This document shows positions 8,010 through 15,806 of a stretch of DNA of 64,000 nt, in pieces; positions within the stretch are counted from its first letter, which is position 1, and every line of letters begins with the position of its first letter. Source of the stretch: Pseudomonas putida (GTDB lineage Bacteria; Pseudomonadota; Gammaproteobacteria; Pseudomonadales; Pseudomonadaceae). The stretch is from positions 62,001 to 126,000 of the forward strand of contig NZ_BSKJ01000009.1 of the NCBI RefSeq assembly GCF_030159595.1, written 5' to 3'. Below the pieces are notes generated by a model that did no database searches, was not told the DNA's origin, and saw only the letters and a list, made by a program, of their open reading frames with translations. Made by a program: the position numbers and the translations under genes.

Positions 8010-8430
8010 CTTCTCTGGAGGATTTAATCTATACCAGTACACCCCCAACCCTATCTACTGGATAGACCCATTAGGGTTAGCAAAACGAGGACCAGTTCCC
8101 GGGGGGAAAGGCCCTCACAATGAAGTAATTACGGCTTGGGGTAACGAAGTAAGGACCAATGGAGGTACAGTTCTTGCCGGCGGAGGCGTCCTAAAAGAAA
8201 CACTTATTCCTACTCCAGGCGGACACAAAAGCGGAAGACGTGCCGACATTGTAATTCGAGACAGCGAGGGAAAGCTAATTTACGGTCAAGTTGGTAGAGC
8301 CTACGCTAATGGTGATCCGGTAAAACGCGAGATGCTAGCTATGGAGGACTTACGCCACCAGACACAGGGCACCGATATTCCTGACGATGTAGAATTTCGC
8401 ACTTACTGCCCTTGCAAGGATAAAAAATAA
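7783..8430 (+). CDS. Orphan Rhs C-terminus with PD-(D/E)XK-like nuclease tip
   Basis: Rhs homology begins near 7726 (QPTPKPFDALAWY) and the first ATG in frame is 7783. Residues 1-~98 are the invariant Rhs end: NPLRFQGQYWDVETGLHYNR, YRYYDPQVGRFIGKDPIGF, NPIYWIDPLGLA. The following ~115 residues are a different tip: GPHNEVITAWGNEVRTNGG, GGHKSGRRADIVIRD, GKLIYGQVGRAYANGDPVKR, ending in YCPCKDKK. The R-x-D-I-V...Y-x-Q-V-G pattern resembles restriction-endonuclease-fold toxins, so DNA cleavage is a reasonable guess. The cassette has no Rhs shell or N-terminus and would be delivered only after recombination with a full rhs gene. Its stop overlaps the next ATG by one base. Confidence 0.7.
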   Translation: MPMELTDEDGEIAWRGTYKAWGLAEETRSDKAKWADIRNPLRFQGQYWDVETGLHYNRYRYYDPQVGRFIGKDPIGFSGGFNLYQYTPNPIYWIDPLGLAKRGPVPGGKGPHNEVITAWGNEVRTNGGTVLAGGGVLKETLIPTPGGHKSGRRADIVIRDSEGKLIYGQVGRAYANGDPVKREMLAMEDLRHQTQGTDIPDDVEFRTYCPCKDKK

Positions 8431-8981
8431 TGGACATAAACATTTTCATCAGCCTTGACGAACTCATCGAGCTAAGCAAGACCTTATCAAACAATACCGG
8501 CCTGACAGCTTATGGAGCTAATAGCACTGAGACCCCCTATCAGCCATTGACCACGAGCAATAATTACGAATGGGGCAATGCTTTTAAAATAGATGTTTTG
8601 ATCGGCCCTCCACCAGACCAATCGAATATTTCAGACCTGCCACAGCACCAAGTATCAAGGGAAGTGCGCAGCAACTTTATAACCATTAGCTACGGCGGCG
8701 AGGATGACTTTGCTCTTGGTGCAAGCCGCTTTAGCGCAGATCCATCTCCAACAAGCCGCTCAGTAAACAAAGATCTTAGAAAGCTGTTAAAAAAATATGC
8801 GCACCCTGGCGTGAAGACCTGTAATGGCGACATTGTCAGCAACCACTTCTGGACAGATGGAGCCCTAGTATCCGGAAAAAAATGGCACCGTTTCCTCAGA
8901 ACAGGCATATACCAAGCCAAGAATCAAGAGCAAGGGTATACAGCCCAAATAACCATGAAAAATAAATCCGAAAACAAATAG
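8430..8981 (+). CDS. Putative immunity protein for the nuclease-like Rhs tip
   Basis: Protein of 183 residues whose ATG overlaps the stop of the toxin frame by one base (TAATG), so translation is coupled. AT-rich and without signal peptide or membrane segment. Recognisable local features are an N-terminal helix (ISLDELIELSKTLSNN) and a basic C-terminal third with LRKLLKKYAHPGVKTCNGD. I do not recognise the family. Tight coupling to an Rhs tip is the usual mark of a cognate immunity gene; direct evidence is lacking. Confidence 0.6.
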   Translation: MDINIFISLDELIELSKTLSNNTGLTAYGANSTETPYQPLTTSNNYEWGNAFKIDVLIGPPPDQSNISDLPQHQVSREVRSNFITISYGGEDDFALGASRFSADPSPTSRSVNKDLRKLLKKYAHPGVKTCNGDIVSNHFWTDGALVSGKKWHRFLRTGIYQAKNQEQGYTAQITMKNKSENK

Positions 8982-8982
8982 C

Positions 8983-9359
8983 TTATGATTGGAAACTTAA
9001 AATTAGAAACGATCCGCTAATTTTGAGCACCGTTGAATCTGAAGCCCAACGCTATCAGACCTTCAATGAAAACAATGAACTCGCCCCGGACTTGGCAAGT
9101 CAAGAAATAATTATTCGACCACTAACAGCCCTACGCTTTTTTCCAAGAAGAAGGTCTATTGATCAAAAAAGTATTTGACAAACAAAACAACCTTATAGAT
9201 ACCGAACTACGAATGAGCGATTTTACCCGAGAGGGCGTGAAGCTTATAAAATCAAAAGTTTCATCCTGGGAAAACTCTAAAAGCGCAAGAAATAACCCAC
9301 CAGACTTTACAGCACTCAATAAACAACTAAAGATTATAAGATCGAGACAAGGATCCTAA
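8983..9359 (+). pseudogene. Frameshifted orphan gene, probable immunity remnant
   Basis: Two adjacent frames seem to form one protein. From 8983 the first reads AYDWKLKIRNDPLILSTVES, then DLASQEIIIRPLTALRFF, and stops at 9174. From about 9140 a second frame carries on with FFQEEGLLIKKVFDKQNNLI and DTELRMSDFTREGVKLI to 9359. The switch lies at the T-run CTTTTTT near 9137-9143, where one lost or gained T would join them. There is no clear start of its own. It is AT-rich like the neighbouring immunity genes and follows one directly, so it may be what is left of a third toxin/immunity pair whose toxin is gone. Confidence 0.5.
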
Positions 9360-9626
9360 CCACAAAACCCAAATAAACAACTGGCAACTCTAGCGAACAC
9401 CAAACAACCTCTACAAGGACCATAACATGGTTATTAAATCTCACTACAGAAGTCAAAAAACTTGGTACAACTCACAGACATCGGTGTCAACACGGGCAAT
9501 GCTACCTTACCGTCAACAGCCCTAACCCGGAGAAAGCAAACACTTCGATAATCACAAAGCAGGGCTGATCTTTAAAAATTTACGGAATAGCGGGTCGGGC
9601 TAAAAGAGTGCAACCTTAAAAAATCG
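9360..9626 (+). other. Non-coding gap inside the Rhs locus
   Basis: About 270 bases, AT-rich up to about 9600, with no gene I can support. Composition changes abruptly to GC-rich at about 9627 where Rhs core sequence starts, which marks a recombination or deletion junction. Confidence 0.5.
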
Positions 9627-9904
9627 CCTATGGCCAATACGTCAGCACCTAGGTTCTCGACTCGCTGGAGAATAAGACCCAGTACACCTACAACAGCGAC
9701 AACCTGCCCACCGCCATCATCGACGCCAACGGCGGCGAGAAAAAGCTCGGCTACACCCCCGATGGCCAACTGGCCAGCTACACCGACTGCTCGGGCAAGA
9801 CCACGCTGTGGAAGTACGACGCACTCGGCCAGCTGAGCAAAACCATCAACGCGGCGGGTGAAACCACCGAGTATCACTACCAGGCTGGCCAGCTGACCCG
9901 CCTG

Positions 9905-12037
9905 GTGTATCCCGACAAGACCGAAGACCGCTTCGAACACGACGCCGAAGGCCGCCTGCTCAGCTACACCGATGCACTGCACCGGCGTACCGCCTGGGCC
10001 TACAACGAAGCCGGCCTGATTCACCGGCGCCACAACCCGGACGACAGCACCCTCACCTACCGCTGGGACAAGCTCGGCCAGCTGATAAGCCTGCGCAACG
10101 AGAACAACAGCGAAGCCAGCTTCAAGTACGACCCGGCGGGCCGGCTGATCAAGGAAACCGGCTTCGACAAGCAGGTCACCGACTACCTCTACGATCACAG
10201 CAGCCACCAGCCCACCCGCCGCCTCGATGGCGACCGCATCACCCGCTTCGCATACGACGCCATGGGCCGCCTGGTGGAAATCCGGGCGGGTGAGCGCGGC
10301 GGCAAAGAGTGGGAGACCGAGACCTTCGCCTACGACGGCAATGGCAACCTGCTGATCGCGGAAAACCAGGACTGCAAGCTGCAATGGTTCTACGACCTGG
10401 CGGGCAACAACACCCGCGAGCATCAGCACTTCAAGTACATGAAGCAACCGAAGGTCGCGGTGTTCCAGCATGAATACGACGCCCTCAACCTGCGCGTGGC
10501 GACCACCCGACCGGATGGCCATCGGATCAGCTGGCTGACGTATGGCAGCGGTCACCTGCTCAGCCTCAAGCTCGACGACCGCGAACTGCTCAGCTACCAG
10601 CGCGATGACCTGCATCGGGAAATCGCCCGGGAGCAAGGCAACGGGTTGATCCAGCGCCAGACCTGGACGCCGAATGGCCAGCTGCACCAGCAGACCCTGG
10701 CCCGGCGCGGCGCCACTAAGCGGATTGCGCTGCGCGACTACGCCTACGACTCCAGCGGCCAACTCACCCACATCCATGACCTGCAGCGTGGCGATACCTT
10801 CTACCGCTACGACCCGGTCGGCCGCCTGCTCGAAGCGGGCGACTACTACAAGAAAGAAATCTTCGCCTTCGACCCGGCCAGCAACCTGCTGGATCCACAG
10901 GCACCGCCCGGCCCCAACCGGCACTCACCGCAACGGATGAGCGACAACGTACTGCGCAGCTATTGCGGCACGCAGTACCGCTATGACGAGCGCGGCAATT
11001 TGTTGGAGCGCACCACGGATGGCAAGCAAGGCCATTTCACCTGGGACCTCCACAACCGCTTGCGCCGTTACGAAGATGACCGCCTGACCGTGAGCTTTGC
11101 CTACGACGCGCTGGGGCGTCGCCTGTACAAGAAATCCCACGCCAAGTACCGCGACCGGCGGCAAGCCGGGCCGCTGTGGAACGAGAACCAGCGGCGGCAG
11201 TTGGATGAGCAGCTGGGGTGCGGCTTTACCTGGTATGTGTGGGAGGGCGACACGCTGGCGTTTGAATGCCGGGACCGCGAGCGCCATGGGCGTAGCACGC
11301 ATTATGTGTTCGAACCCGGGACCTTTGTGCCGGTGGCGCAGGCGGTGTCCAACCATGTGGTCGAGTTGATACCGCAGCCGGTGTATGTCTTCCCGTATGA
11401 CATCGACAAGGATCCGGTGTGGCAACACAAGCCGACTCCCAGGCCGTTTGATGCGTTGGCGTGGTATCAGTGTGATCACCTGGGCACGCCAATGGAATTG
11501 ACCGGAGAGGATGGCGAGATCGCCTGGCGCGGGACGTACAAGGCTTGGGGGTTGGCCGAGGAGACACGGAGCGACAAGGCGAAGTGGGCGGATATCCGGA
11601 ATCCGCTACGCTTTCAGGGGCAGTATTGGGATGTTGAGACGGGGCTGCATTACAACCGATATCGCTACTATGACCCCCAGGTGGGGCGATTTGTTGGGAA
11701 GGATCCGATTGGATTTGAAGGAGGTCTTAATGTGTACCTCTACGCTCCAAATCCGACAGAGTGGAATGATCCACTAGGTCTCGCTAAAAATAGACCAACC
11801 GGTGTACCTAAGCAGGCGAAGAGAAAGGTAGAACGAGGACAGGCCCCAAAAGAAATAACGAGAATTGACGCTCCAGAGGAAGATGTCCCAAAAAGTCAAT
11901 GGCATGCACATTGCCCATGTGGATCAGGATACAATTTAGATGGTTCAATTCATGACAACGGCAAAGGGGATGTCAGCTTCTCAAACAAAACCATAGAGTG
12001 GCTAAACGATCACGGGTGGAGCATCCCCAAAAAATGA
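9905..12037 (+). CDS. 5'-truncated Rhs core protein with C-terminal toxin tip
   Basis: YD-repeat shell fragment of at least 710 residues. Rhs coding similarity starts near 9627 (AYGQYVST, then an in-frame TAG at 9651-9653, then VLDSLENKTQYTYNSDNLPT). The first usable start in frame is the GTG at 9905. Many YD repeats follow (GRLIKETGFDKQVTDYLYD, YRYDPVGRLLEAGDYY), then the core end GLHYNRYRYYDPQVGRFVGK and NPTEWNDPLGLA at about residue 630. The last ~80 residues are a tip with SQWHAHCPCGSGYNLDGSIH and FSNKTIEWLNDHGWSIPKK. An intact Rhs would have about 600 more N-terminal residues with PAAR and membrane parts, so this copy cannot be loaded on a type VI spike. It serves at most as a donor of core and tip. 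Confidence 0.75.
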   Translation: MYPDKTEDRFEHDAEGRLLSYTDALHRRTAWAYNEAGLIHRRHNPDDSTLTYRWDKLGQLISLRNENNSEASFKYDPAGRLIKETGFDKQVTDYLYDHSSHQPTRRLDGDRITRFAYDAMGRLVEIRAGERGGKEWETETFAYDGNGNLLIAENQDCKLQWFYDLAGNNTREHQHFKYMKQPKVAVFQHEYDALNLRVATTRPDGHRISWLTYGSGHLLSLKLDDRELLSYQRDDLHREIAREQGNGLIQRQTWTPNGQLHQQTLARRGATKRIALRDYAYDSSGQLTHIHDLQRGDTFYRYDPVGRLLEAGDYYKKEIFAFDPASNLLDPQAPPGPNRHSPQRMSDNVLRSYCGTQYRYDERGNLLERTTDGKQGHFTWDLHNRLRRYEDDRLTVSFAYDALGRRLYKKSHAKYRDRRQAGPLWNENQRRQLDEQLGCGFTWYVWEGDTLAFECRDRERHGRSTHYVFEPGTFVPVAQAVSNHVVELIPQPVYVFPYDIDKDPVWQHKPTPRPFDALAWYQCDHLGTPMELTGEDGEIAWRGTYKAWGLAEETRSDKAKWADIRNPLRFQGQYWDVETGLHYNRYRYYDPQVGRFVGKDPIGFEGGLNVYLYAPNPTEWNDPLGLAKNRPTGVPKQAKRKVERGQAPKEITRIDAPEEDVPKSQWHAHCPCGSGYNLDGSIHDNGKGDVSFSNKTIEWLNDHGWSIPKK
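11444..11712 (+). repeat. Rhs core-end repeat, copy B
   Basis: Direct repeat partner of 7741-8009 (constant offset 3703, no gaps, about 15 mismatches). The two copies bracket everything from the first nuclease-like tip to the end of this Rhs core, so a crossover would delete about 3.7 kb or swap tips. Confidence 0.85.
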
Positions 12038-12549
12038 ACATGCAGAAAATATTCGACAAATTAGTAGAAAAAGAACCTTACATCAATCTTAATGTATTCT
12101 TAGAAGAATATGATACCTTCGAGGAGATACCTATAATTTCACGATACAAGAAACTAGAAATCTTAAAAGGCAACCTACAACAAACAGAAGCAGCAGACAT
12201 ACTGCTAAACATTTCGTTCTTTGTACTCAACTCCGCCATGCTATACATGCGCACAAAAAATACAAAAAACGAAAAACACTTTATCGCAATAACCTACACT
12301 GACTTTGATTTTGAAAATAAAATCGAACCCCCAATACCCAATATTTTTGTAAATCCAAACACCACAAAAAGCAGCTCTCTAGAAAAGCTGAAAAAAAAGC
12401 AAACGGTGGAAATCTCACCAGAAATAAAGCTAGTCCAAGAGCGGTTTGATGCATGTAGGATAAGGCCATTGTTCTCATTCTACGAAAGCCGCTTTTTTGA
12501 TCCCGCTTGCAACGAGGACACTATAAGAGTTTATGCAGTCCTGAATTAA
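12034..12549 (+). CDS. Putative immunity protein for the Rhs core tip
   Basis: Protein of 171 residues starting at ATG 12034, overlapping the Rhs stop (ATGA); a second ATG two codons later is equally plausible. It is AT-rich with a Lys/Glu-rich, helical look (MNMQKIFDKLVEKEPYINLN at the start) and a hydrophobic stretch ILLNISFFVLNSAMLY about a third of the way in. There is no signal peptide. Family not recognised. The 4-nt overlap with an Rhs tip makes cognate immunity the likely role. Confidence 0.6.
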   Translation: MNMQKIFDKLVEKEPYINLNVFLEEYDTFEEIPIISRYKKLEILKGNLQQTEAADILLNISFFVLNSAMLYMRTKNTKNEKHFIAITYTDFDFENKIEPPIPNIFVNPNTTKSSSLEKLKKKQTVEISPEIKLVQERFDACRIRPLFSFYESRFFDPACNEDTIRVYAVLN

Positions 12550-12594
12550 TAAATTCAATTATGCATCCATGATGCACTAATGCCAAGTAGAAAA

Positions 12595-13120
12595 CAGCGA
12601 ACTGCTACACGCAGCGTCGCTATGACGAGCGCGGCAGCCTGCTGAAGACAGGCCAGTTTGTCTATGATCTCTAAACCGATTGCGGCGTTAGGAGAATGAC
12701 CTCTTGACCGTCAGTTTTGCCTACGACGCGCTGGATCGTCGCCTGTACAAGAAATCCCACGCCAAGTATCGCGACCGGCGGCAAGCCGGCCCACTGTGGA
12801 ACGAGAACCAGCGGCGGCAGCTGAATGAGCAACTGGGGACACGCTGGCGTTTGTTTGATGCGGTGGCGTGATACCAGTGTGATCACCTGGGCACGCCGAT
12901 GGAATTGACCGGCGAGGATAGGGAGATTGCCTGGCGCGGCACATACAAGGCTTGGGGCTAGCAGAGCCATCTACCAGAGCATGTACTGCCTGGTTGACCT
13001 GATGACCGGCTACGACATCGACAATAACTGAAGCACATCGCGAAACCTGAACAACGTCACCGCCCGCAAATACCTGCTCCACCACCCGCTACGGCGCACC
13101 GCAAAACCTGATGGCTCCGT
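12595..13120 (+). pseudogene. Degenerate Rhs core debris
   Basis: Scattered pieces match the Rhs core between about 10970 and 11550. Positions 12712-12830 repeat the region at 11092-11215 almost base for base (FAYDALDRRLYKKSHAKY-type coding), and 12875-12960 repeats DHLGTPMELTGED. Internal pieces are missing, for instance the segment encoding WYVWEGDTLAFE, and stops such as TAG at 12959 break the frame. A further stretch near 13000-13120 (YDIDNN...VTARKYLLHH) has Rhs or transposase flavour but is not assignable. This marks the right end of the Rhs rearrangement. Confidence 0.65.
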
Positions 13121-13240
13121 TACCTGGATGCACTGACCTCCCCTATCACCTGTTGCGTCGGGTCGAGCCGCATCCTGTGATGGCCCAGGCGTCATTCAGG
13201 TAAGCTTGGAGCCTGCAATGCAGCATCAAGGACGGTACCC

Positions 13241-13801
13241 ATGCTTTCACTGACCGACGAGCAAATACTGGCGATCATTCGCGATAACCCAGTGAACAAG
13301 GCACTCTTGGCCATCCTGCCAACGCTGGAAATCCCCCACTGCATGGTAACGGCAGGCGCGTTGTTCCAGACCTTCTGGAACCACCGCGCTGGGCTACCTG
13401 CCGAATGGGGCATCAAAGACTATGACATCGCCTATTTTGATGCCGACCTGTCTTGGGAAGCAGAAGACCGGGTTATTGCCAAGGTTCAACGAGCATGCGC
13501 GCACTTGGGCGTCAACGTCGAAGTCCGTAATCAGGCCCGCGTCCACCTGTGGTACCAGGCAAAGTTCGGCGGCGCGTATTCGCCCTTGCTCAACGTGACC
13601 GATGGCATTGACCGGTACCTGATCCGCTCGACCTGCCTGGGCGTTGATGTACGCACGGGCGCCTTGTACAGCACGCATGGCCTGGAAGACTTGCACAACA
13701 ACTGGCTGAGGATGAACGAGCTGAACCCACGCCCCGATCTGTTCCCGGCAAAGGCCGCTAGTTACCGTGAGCGCTGGCCATGGCTGGCATTGGTTGAGTG
13801 A
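13241..13801 (+). CDS. Nucleotidyltransferase-family protein (DUF925 type)
   Basis: Protein of 186 residues of the DUF925 group of predicted nucleotidyltransferases. Matching segments are PHCMVTAGALFQTFWNHRAG near the N-terminus, then WGIKDYDIAYFDADLSWEAE, which carries the D-x-D metal-binding pattern, and IRSTCLGVDVRTG with YSTHGLEDLHN in the C-terminal half. AAGGA sits 8 nt before the ATG. It is a single gene between the Rhs debris and a convergent MFS gene. The substrate of this family is not established; only the fold-level assignment is claimed. Confidence 0.8.
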   Translation: MLSLTDEQILAIIRDNPVNKALLAILPTLEIPHCMVTAGALFQTFWNHRAGLPAEWGIKDYDIAYFDADLSWEAEDRVIAKVQRACAHLGVNVEVRNQARVHLWYQAKFGGAYSPLLNVTDGIDRYLIRSTCLGVDVRTGALYSTHGLEDLHNNWLRMNELNPRPDLFPAKAASYRERWPWLALVE

Positions 13802-13805
13802 GGGC

Positions 13806-15017
13806 CTACGCCATTGCGCTGCGTACCTTGGCTTTGCGCCAGGCAAGCCGTCCAAGTGTGACCGACCAATTGAGCAGGGACACCCCCAGCAGTATCAACA
13901 GCATCATCGACAAACCCTCATCGATGATGATTTTGCCGGCAAGGTACGGGAACCCGAACACGCCGACAAAATAGGAAAGGCTGAACAGCAGCAGTGACTG
14001 GGTCGTGGTGCCTTCAGGCGCCTCGTTCGCCGCAAGGCCGTTGATCACCGAATAGGTCAAGCCGTAGCCGATACCCAAAATGACCGCCGCCAGGATGTAC
14101 CCAGCGTTATCGGCCACGACGTATTTGAACATCAGCAGAGACACTACGATCAGCCCCGACAACAGGCACGACATCCGATAGGGGTCACGTCTCACCACCA
14201 CCCCGGCTACCAACATGCGCCCGGCGATGGCAGCACTCATGAAGCCAATGAAGAATACCGAGTAGTCGAGGTTTTTTTCATGGGCATAGCTGGTCTGGAA
14301 ACTTGAAAGCCCGCCAAAGATCGCCCCGCCCAGGCCAACCATCAGGATAGGGAACACGGCCCTTGAGCCAAGGACATTCCGTGTTGCCTGCCAGGACAAC
14401 CTCGACACTGATGCACTGAAGCGGTCGGGCAGTTGGCCCAACGCTTTCGCCATGCACCAGAACAGCACCACGCCGGTCAGGCTGGCCAGCGCAGCAGCGT
14501 AGAACGTTGCACTGACCGGCAGGCCCACCTGGCTCGCCATACGCCCTATCAACGGCGCCGAGCCAATGCCGCTCATCATGCTGCCCGAGAGCAATGCGAA
14601 ATACCGCGAGCGCTCTGCTGGCGCAACGATCGTTGCCACGATGATCGGGCCCAAGGTATAGAAAACACCCCAGCCCACGCCCAGCAACAAGCCGAACACC
14701 ATCATCAGCTGCAGGTGGTTGCCACTGGCGGCGAACCCCAGGTTTGCAATGACCAGCGCCAGGCCACACAGCGCGATCGAGCGTGCGGCACCCAGGCGGT
14801 CTGACAAGTGCCCGGAAACCAGCACCGCAGCGAACGTACTCAGCATGGCGGCCGAAATCACATGGCCTGCGTCCTGTTCGTTGCCGCCATGGGTAGCTAC
14901 CAGCAATGCCAGCAGGAAGGTCGAGCCGTATGACAGCGACAACAGGTAACTGGCAAAACAGAACACGCTGAACAGCGGCTTTGATACAGCCACATGATGT
15001 TCATTCTGAAAACGCAT
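13806..15017 (-). CDS. MFS transporter
   Basis: Inner-membrane major facilitator of about 403 residues with roughly 12 hydrophobic segments, for example FASYLLSLSYGSTFLLALLV at the start. The loop-2/3 motif A appears as SGHLSDRLGAARS between helices 2 and 3. I chose the ATG at 15017 (MRFQNEHHVAV); a start at 15068 would add 17 polar residues with no better ribosome site. It ends 4 nt from the convergent nucleotidyltransferase gene. The closest general look is to drug or sugar-type efflux MFS proteins; the substrate is unknown. Confidence 0.8.
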   Translation of the reverse strand: MRFQNEHHVAVSKPLFSVFCFASYLLSLSYGSTFLLALLVATHGGNEQDAGHVISAAMLSTFAAVLVSGHLSDRLGAARSIALCGLALVIANLGFAASGNHLQLMMVFGLLLGVGWGVFYTLGPIIVATIVAPAERSRYFALLSGSMMSGIGSAPLIGRMASQVGLPVSATFYAAALASLTGVVLFWCMAKALGQLPDRFSASVSRLSWQATRNVLGSRAVFPILMVGLGGAIFGGLSSFQTSYAHEKNLDYSVFFIGFMSAAIAGRMLVAGVVVRRDPYRMSCLLSGLIVVSLLMFKYVVADNAGYILAAVILGIGYGLTYSVINGLAANEAPEGTTTQSLLLFSLSYFVGVFGFPYLAGKIIIDEGLSMMLLILLGVSLLNWSVTLGRLAWRKAKVRSAMA

Positions 15018-15125
15018 GAGAGACCCTGAATGATTGGACCAGACACGCAGTGTGCGTGGCGGGCGCAAACAGGGTAAATGCAGGATTTTTGATCTGAAGG
15101 TAAGTCACCGCACACCTAAGCAGGC

Positions 15126-15148
15126 GGCAGCCCCGGCATGGGGCTGCC
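15126..15148 (-). terminator. Hairpin after proQ-like gene
   Basis: GGCAGCCCC-GGCAT-GGGGCTGCC is a perfect 9-bp stem, 36 nt after the end of the ProQ/FinO gene on the reverse strand. There is no T-tract, so termination strength is uncertain. Confidence 0.45.
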
Positions 15149-15183
15149 CTCCAGCGTGGGCACAGTGCAAAAAGCGACTGAAC

Positions 15184-15693
15184 TCAGTCGGCGGCGGGGG
15201 CCGCTGCGGTGTCGGCGGCGGGGGCCGGAGCCTGCGCTTTCGACTTCGCCCGGTTGCGGCGGTCTTGGCTGCGTTGCCGCGATGCCTGCTGCTTGGCATG
15301 CAGTGCCTGAGCGGCGGTCACGGTGCCAGCGGCTTGGCCAGTCAAGTCCAGGCGGGGTGCATTCTCGACCATGCTTGCCCAGTACCGGGCACCCCGGCAC
15401 CAGGTCGAGATGCCCAGCTTCAGTTGCTCGCGGGTTAGCCCCAGCAGCTTCAGGTGTTGCTCGGCATCCTTGAAAATGCCTTCTTTGAGCGGCACTTTGG
15501 GGGCCGGGTTGACCGGGAAGGCCAATGGAAAATGCTTCTGCAATGGCCAGATCGCCGCCACCGCCGGATCCTGCTCACGCGGCTTCGCCTGCGGGGACGG
15601 CTTGCGCTTGGGCTGTTTCACGCTCTCGGCCTTTACCTGCTGTTTTTCCGCCCGCAGACGGTCGCGTAGCGCTGCTAGTTGTTCAAAACCCAT
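15184..15693 (-). CDS. ProQ/FinO-family RNA chaperone
   Basis: RNA-binding protein of 169 residues in the ProQ/FinO family, which binds structured 3' ends of mRNAs and sRNAs. The FinO domain covers about residues 44-115: VAAIWPLQKHFPLAFPVN, then PLKEGIFKDAEQHLKLLG, LTREQLKLGISTWCRGARYW. It is flanked by a basic linker (KQPKRKPSPQAKPR) and an Ala/Pro/Lys-rich tail with SRQRSQDRRNRAKSKAQ, as in proteobacterial short ProQ proteins. It is not the longer E. coli ProQ with a Tudor-like C-terminus. Monocistronic appearance, with a hairpin behind it. Confidence 0.88.
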   Translation of the reverse strand: MGFEQLAALRDRLRAEKQQVKAESVKQPKRKPSPQAKPREQDPAVAAIWPLQKHFPLAFPVNPAPKVPLKEGIFKDAEQHLKLLGLTREQLKLGISTWCRGARYWASMVENAPRLDLTGQAAGTVTAAQALHAKQQASRQRSQDRRNRAKSKAQAPAPAADTAAAPAAD

Positions 15694-15806
15694 CGTTCAA
15701 TTCACTGCTTCGAAGTTGATTGCGTGGCGCAAGGATACCCTAAGCAGCCACTACAGTGTTTGCAGGTCATCTTTCCTGGCCAGTCGAGACACGACGAGCG
15801 GGCCTC

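Noticed and set aside
9572..10924. 450-codon reverse frame opposite the Rhs core
   Set aside because: Shadow of YD repeats; no start context, no motif.
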